DNA of 64,000 nt from Aquanectria penicillioides (Eukaryota > Ascomycota > Sordariomycetes > Hypocreales > Nectriaceae): assembly GCA_003415625.1 (NCBI GenBank), contig PYIU01000001.1:7442210-7506209 (forward strand), in the 5' to 3' direction. The position numbers were made by a program, and so were the translations under genes. The notes under the pieces were generated by a model, which saw only the letters and a program-made list of their open reading frames with translations, was not told the DNA's origin and ran no database searches. Shown here one piece after another: positions 61,029 to 64,000 of this stretch. Each line of letters begins with the position of its first letter. The stretch's first letter is position 1.

Positions 61029-62439
61029 TATGGTGGATATATTGTAGGGTCAGGTTCATAGGCCGTAACCCATCAAGGCTATTCTACGTACCCCATTCTT
61101 TATACAGTAACGTGACGGTGGCCGCAGTCCAGCTTTGTGGACCACGTCACTCTTCCTGCATCATAGCGGTGAAAAACTTCCTCAAAATCACTGTGACCCC
61201 TCATAACCCTTGTCCTAGGGCAGGTTGAACAAGCGAGACGAGTGGTGGAACAAGGATCTTACCCACCAAGTTATGCAATTGACAAAAGTACAAATGAACC
61301 AACAAGATGAAGGGGCTATGGCCCGATAGAAAGTTACCAAATACTACCCGACACGCCTAAAGAGTTGAAATATCCCTGAGGCTGGCTAGATTGACGTGTA
61401 GTTCAGATCTTCGATAAAGGATGGTGACCAGGCTGACATCTGGACTCATGAAATTCGTTCAGTAAGCTGAACCATAGCCATAAAGAACTAGGCACCAAAT
61501 CATGGGTATTGAGAATATGGTCGAGTTTGCAGTGCCATCTGTGACTTGAGATCGATGCGTCGGGGATATAGCTCAAATGAATCGAATATTGGAAGAGGAA
61601 CAAGAGGAACGACAGAACGCTGCTCCTCATAGAAATATATATCACAAACATAGGTCCCCTACGTTGGACAATCGAGAAAGAATATAGTATAGACAGGGCA
61701 ATTATAGATCTGTCGAGATTTCCAGGTTCCTCAATGGATGTCTGTGGTAATCTTAGGTAGTTAATCAATCTCCACGAGAACTTTCTGGCCTAGTTAATAA
61801 AAGCTTTTTGTGACTAGAGTGTATATGCTACTACGATAACTCTCAGGACATGACGTGGACGATATTCTCAGCATCGCTGGGTAAATTGCAGAGCATTGAT
61901 TCCCGTAGATCGCCGAATTAAGATTGCGGGCTTTTCCAAACCGAGTAAAGATGCAAATCATCAATTTTATGCTGAGATCAGAATTTTGATAGGTTTAGCT
62001 AAACGTGTGATGTTGTTGAAATACCTTGCATCAATGTTGTGCTTTTTAATTCCGTTTTTGAACCAATAGATTAATTATACCAAGTTAATTGAATTAAATG
62101 CTTAAATATATTACACCCCCGCTGAGGATTATCATCAAATCCCGCTAGTTCGGCATGATGGTCCTGGGAGCCGCGTTACGGAGTTAGACCACAAAGGATC
62201 TGGAGGTAACACATTTACTTCACGGCTGGGCCCCCCGGCCGTGGGCGGCATTTCTAATGTCAGCATGTCAGGAGGAGCAAAGTTTCTTTGTGCCTCCTCA
62301 TCATTAGGTTCTGTTTTGTCGAGACTTAAAAACCTCAAACATCGTTTCAGGGCTGTGCGCCTCAGTGACAACATGAAGTTGGACTGGGACGAATGGTCGA
62401 AGATCCGCTGAATGGTTGCATCTGGTTTGCAGTATAGCC
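61029..62439. other. Intergenic region
   Basis: This 1.4-kb stretch includes the promoter of the SDR gene on the left. A 121-codon minus-strand frame (61403-61768) and the 62135-62440 stretch have no recognisable domain. AT content rises toward 62.1 kb. Nothing else was recognised. Confidence 0.4.
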
Positions 62440-63600
62440 GAATTGGTGGTGTTATAGCAACGACATTCGCAGAGGTGAATTTTGCCAGAGACCTTGACAA
62501 TCTTCGCGATGAGATCGGCCATGGACAGTTCGATATGGAGCTTGACAAGATAAGCCAGAGGATGAAAAATAACATAGCTTGAATTTAATTAGCGATACTA
62601 GCCTTATCACGAGACACTGGGTTATGGAATGCACATACATGGATGTGTTGCTTAATGAGATGGCCGCAATAATGAGAATATGAGTATGTAGAGTGAGGGT
62701 GGAGACAGCGTGAGCGTAGTGGGAATATTCCTTACATCCATTGAAATAGACGACACGATCATGATGAGATTGAATCGATACAATACGGTGTATCTAACCA
62801 ATCCCAGTTCAATAAGCGACGACGCACCAAAATATATGAAGTAACGGTTGAGACATAGGTCCAGGATGGCGAAGATGGCCTTCTCAGCGCGGTCAAATAT
62901 GTCGTTTGTGTGAATCTACATAGGGTCTATTTGAAGCCTAGCAGAGATCTACAAGATGCCTGCCCACAGCGGTGGTAAGAAGAGCTGAAAAGGCAAAACA
63001 CCCTAGCGTAGTCGGAAGATAAGACTTTTGGATATAGTGAGGAGGGCGATGCGGTTGATGATGATCTGCATCTTGTAGTGAATTTAGGTCATCCAAAAGA
63101 CAACTGTTGAAGGGCTCTTGTTATAATAATTGGCATAGATACGGCGTGGTTCATGGTAACTTACAAATGAATAAGAAGAGCCAAAGACTATGAAGAAGTT
63201 AGACTACTAGAACAGTTCAAAGAGCTATGAACCTACCTAAGCTCGACTGTCCCAGAGATGTAGCCCCATCCCAAGCTTCCGATAACGGAACTCTCAGCCA
63301 GTTCCAACCATATTAAAACCATATACGCAGTGATTCTGTGTCTGCGCCTCCATTTCTGATATGTCTGGGTTCCGCTGCGAATGGCGGCGAAGATGGTAAG
63401 TACGAGCGATATGCCCCAAAACACGCTCACGACCGATCGATCCTCGCGGGACGGCACATCGGTATGATACTATGGAGGTATAAACAAACCTCATATAGGG
63501 TCATAGCAACTAGAGCAAGACCAACCAGCACGTCGAGAATATTTAGAACCCAGTCCAACGTAAGTCTATGCGGCGAAAAGAGGAGAGTGGGCTGCTGAGG
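62440..63600 (-). pseudogene. Broken gene for a fungal seven-transmembrane integral membrane protein
   Basis: On the minus strand three separated pieces match one widespread fungal membrane protein family (PTH11/rhodopsin-like integral membrane proteins). From 63600: RLTLDWVLNILDVLVGLALV, then, after a shift of frame near 63460, SVVSVFWGISLVLTIFAAI and ITAYMVLIWLELAESSVIG. From about 63069: QIIINRIALLTISKSLIF, FLPPLWAGIL, FDRAEKAIFAILDLCLNRYF and LYRFNLIMIVSSISMDV. Around 62560-62480: YLVKLHIELSMADLIAK-like sequence. The middle piece has three in-frame TAG stops (63005-63003, 62951-62949, 62918-62916), where family members would have Trp, Gln and an aromatic residue. No start codon is visible. 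The gene is therefore dead in this copy; stops made by C-to-T or G-to-A changes could reflect mild RIP or plain drift. Exon borders are approximate. Confidence 0.6.
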
Positions 63601-64000
63601 TTCTAGGTTAAGGAAAAGTATGATAAAGTTACTTAGTTATAAGTATGCGAGACAAGGGAGCAGCAGCTTAAGTATGGGGATATTGAATACCACTTTTGGA
63701 GAGGAAAAGGAGAGCAAGGGAGGGCAACAACGTGGTGGGGAGGAGGGGCGGAGGTGGAGGAAAGAAATGAACAGGAGAGAAATGACAGGAGCAAACTTGA
63801 GGGCGCAGATGGGAAACGAAAAAGGCCAGGAAGCATTGGGTAGGGGGATGTACACAAAGTTGCTTCGGTTTCAACAACGGCGTGCTGGAAAGCAATCGTT
63901 TCTTTCAACTGATGAACTCACTACGAATCACTGAGACAGACATGCTCATGACCCACAGCCATTTTCAGCGCACAAACACGTCGCACATAGTCAAGTCAAG
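63601..64000. other. Right end of the window, no supported gene
   Basis: Contains a purine-rich tract on the plus strand (about 63700-63800, GGAGGGGCGGAGGTGGAGG-like). Overlapping minus-strand frames of Ser/Pro/Phe-rich translation are artefacts of that tract. It may be the upstream region of the broken membrane protein gene. Confidence 0.4.

Noticed and set aside
63408..63480. 20-nt intron in the membrane protein gene to bridge the frame break
   Set aside because: Far below the minimum intron length seen in this window (51 nt); the break is better explained as a mutation in a dead gene.

Overview
The window is nuclear DNA of a filamentous ascomycete, most likely a Eurotiomycete (Aspergillus/Penicillium-like). 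Evidence: many short spliceosomal introns (about 50-65 nt, GTATGT/GTAAGT donors, GCTAAC/GCTGAC branch sites), several Zn2Cys6 regulators, a fungal hybrid PKS-NRPS with a separate enoyl reductase, and a degenerate Copia-type LTR retrotransposon carrying RIP-like C-to-T/G-to-A decay. No rRNA, tRNA or CRISPR was seen.

Layout. 1-465: N-terminus of a sugar transporter running off the left edge. 1266-6772: a complete but dead Ty1/Copia element (259-bp LTRs, perfect 5-bp target duplication, extremely AT-rich interior). 7.4-13.9 kb: an odd half-zinc-cluster regulator, a DUF1479 protein and a small secreted But2-domain protein. 13.9-17.8 kb: a gene-poor stretch. 17.8-34.7 kb: a compact secondary-metabolite locus made of an AflR-type regulator, a LovC-type trans enoyl reductase and a 3,956-residue PKS-NRPS (KS-AT-DH-MT-ER0-KR-ACP-C-A-T-R). 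Clustered TCGG boxes lie upstream of both enzymes. 35.7-44.6 kb: three unrelated flavoproteins (a cyclopiazonate-dehydrogenase-like secreted FAD oxidase, a cellobiose-dehydrogenase-like GMC enzyme, a ketosteroid-dehydrogenase-like enzyme). 45.0-46.4 kb: a mitochondrial carrier gene with seven exons.

47.2-61.0 kb is the second coherent unit: Zn2Cys6 regulator, hexokinase-family gene, secreted protein of unrecognised family, GH2 beta-galactosidase, lactose-permease-like MFS transporter and a short-chain dehydrogenase. Three of its promoter regions carry a similar CGG-N8-CCG palindrome about 220-330 bp from a start codon, so I read it as a beta-galactoside utilisation cluster with its own regulator. 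Two of its genes (hexokinase and the unknown secreted protein) each lack one base in a five-base G run, which breaks the reading frame. This is either decay or a base-calling error. 62.4-63.6 kb holds a broken seven-transmembrane protein gene.

Exon coordinates were worked out by eye from splice signals, frame continuity and remembered family motifs. No alignment or search was run.
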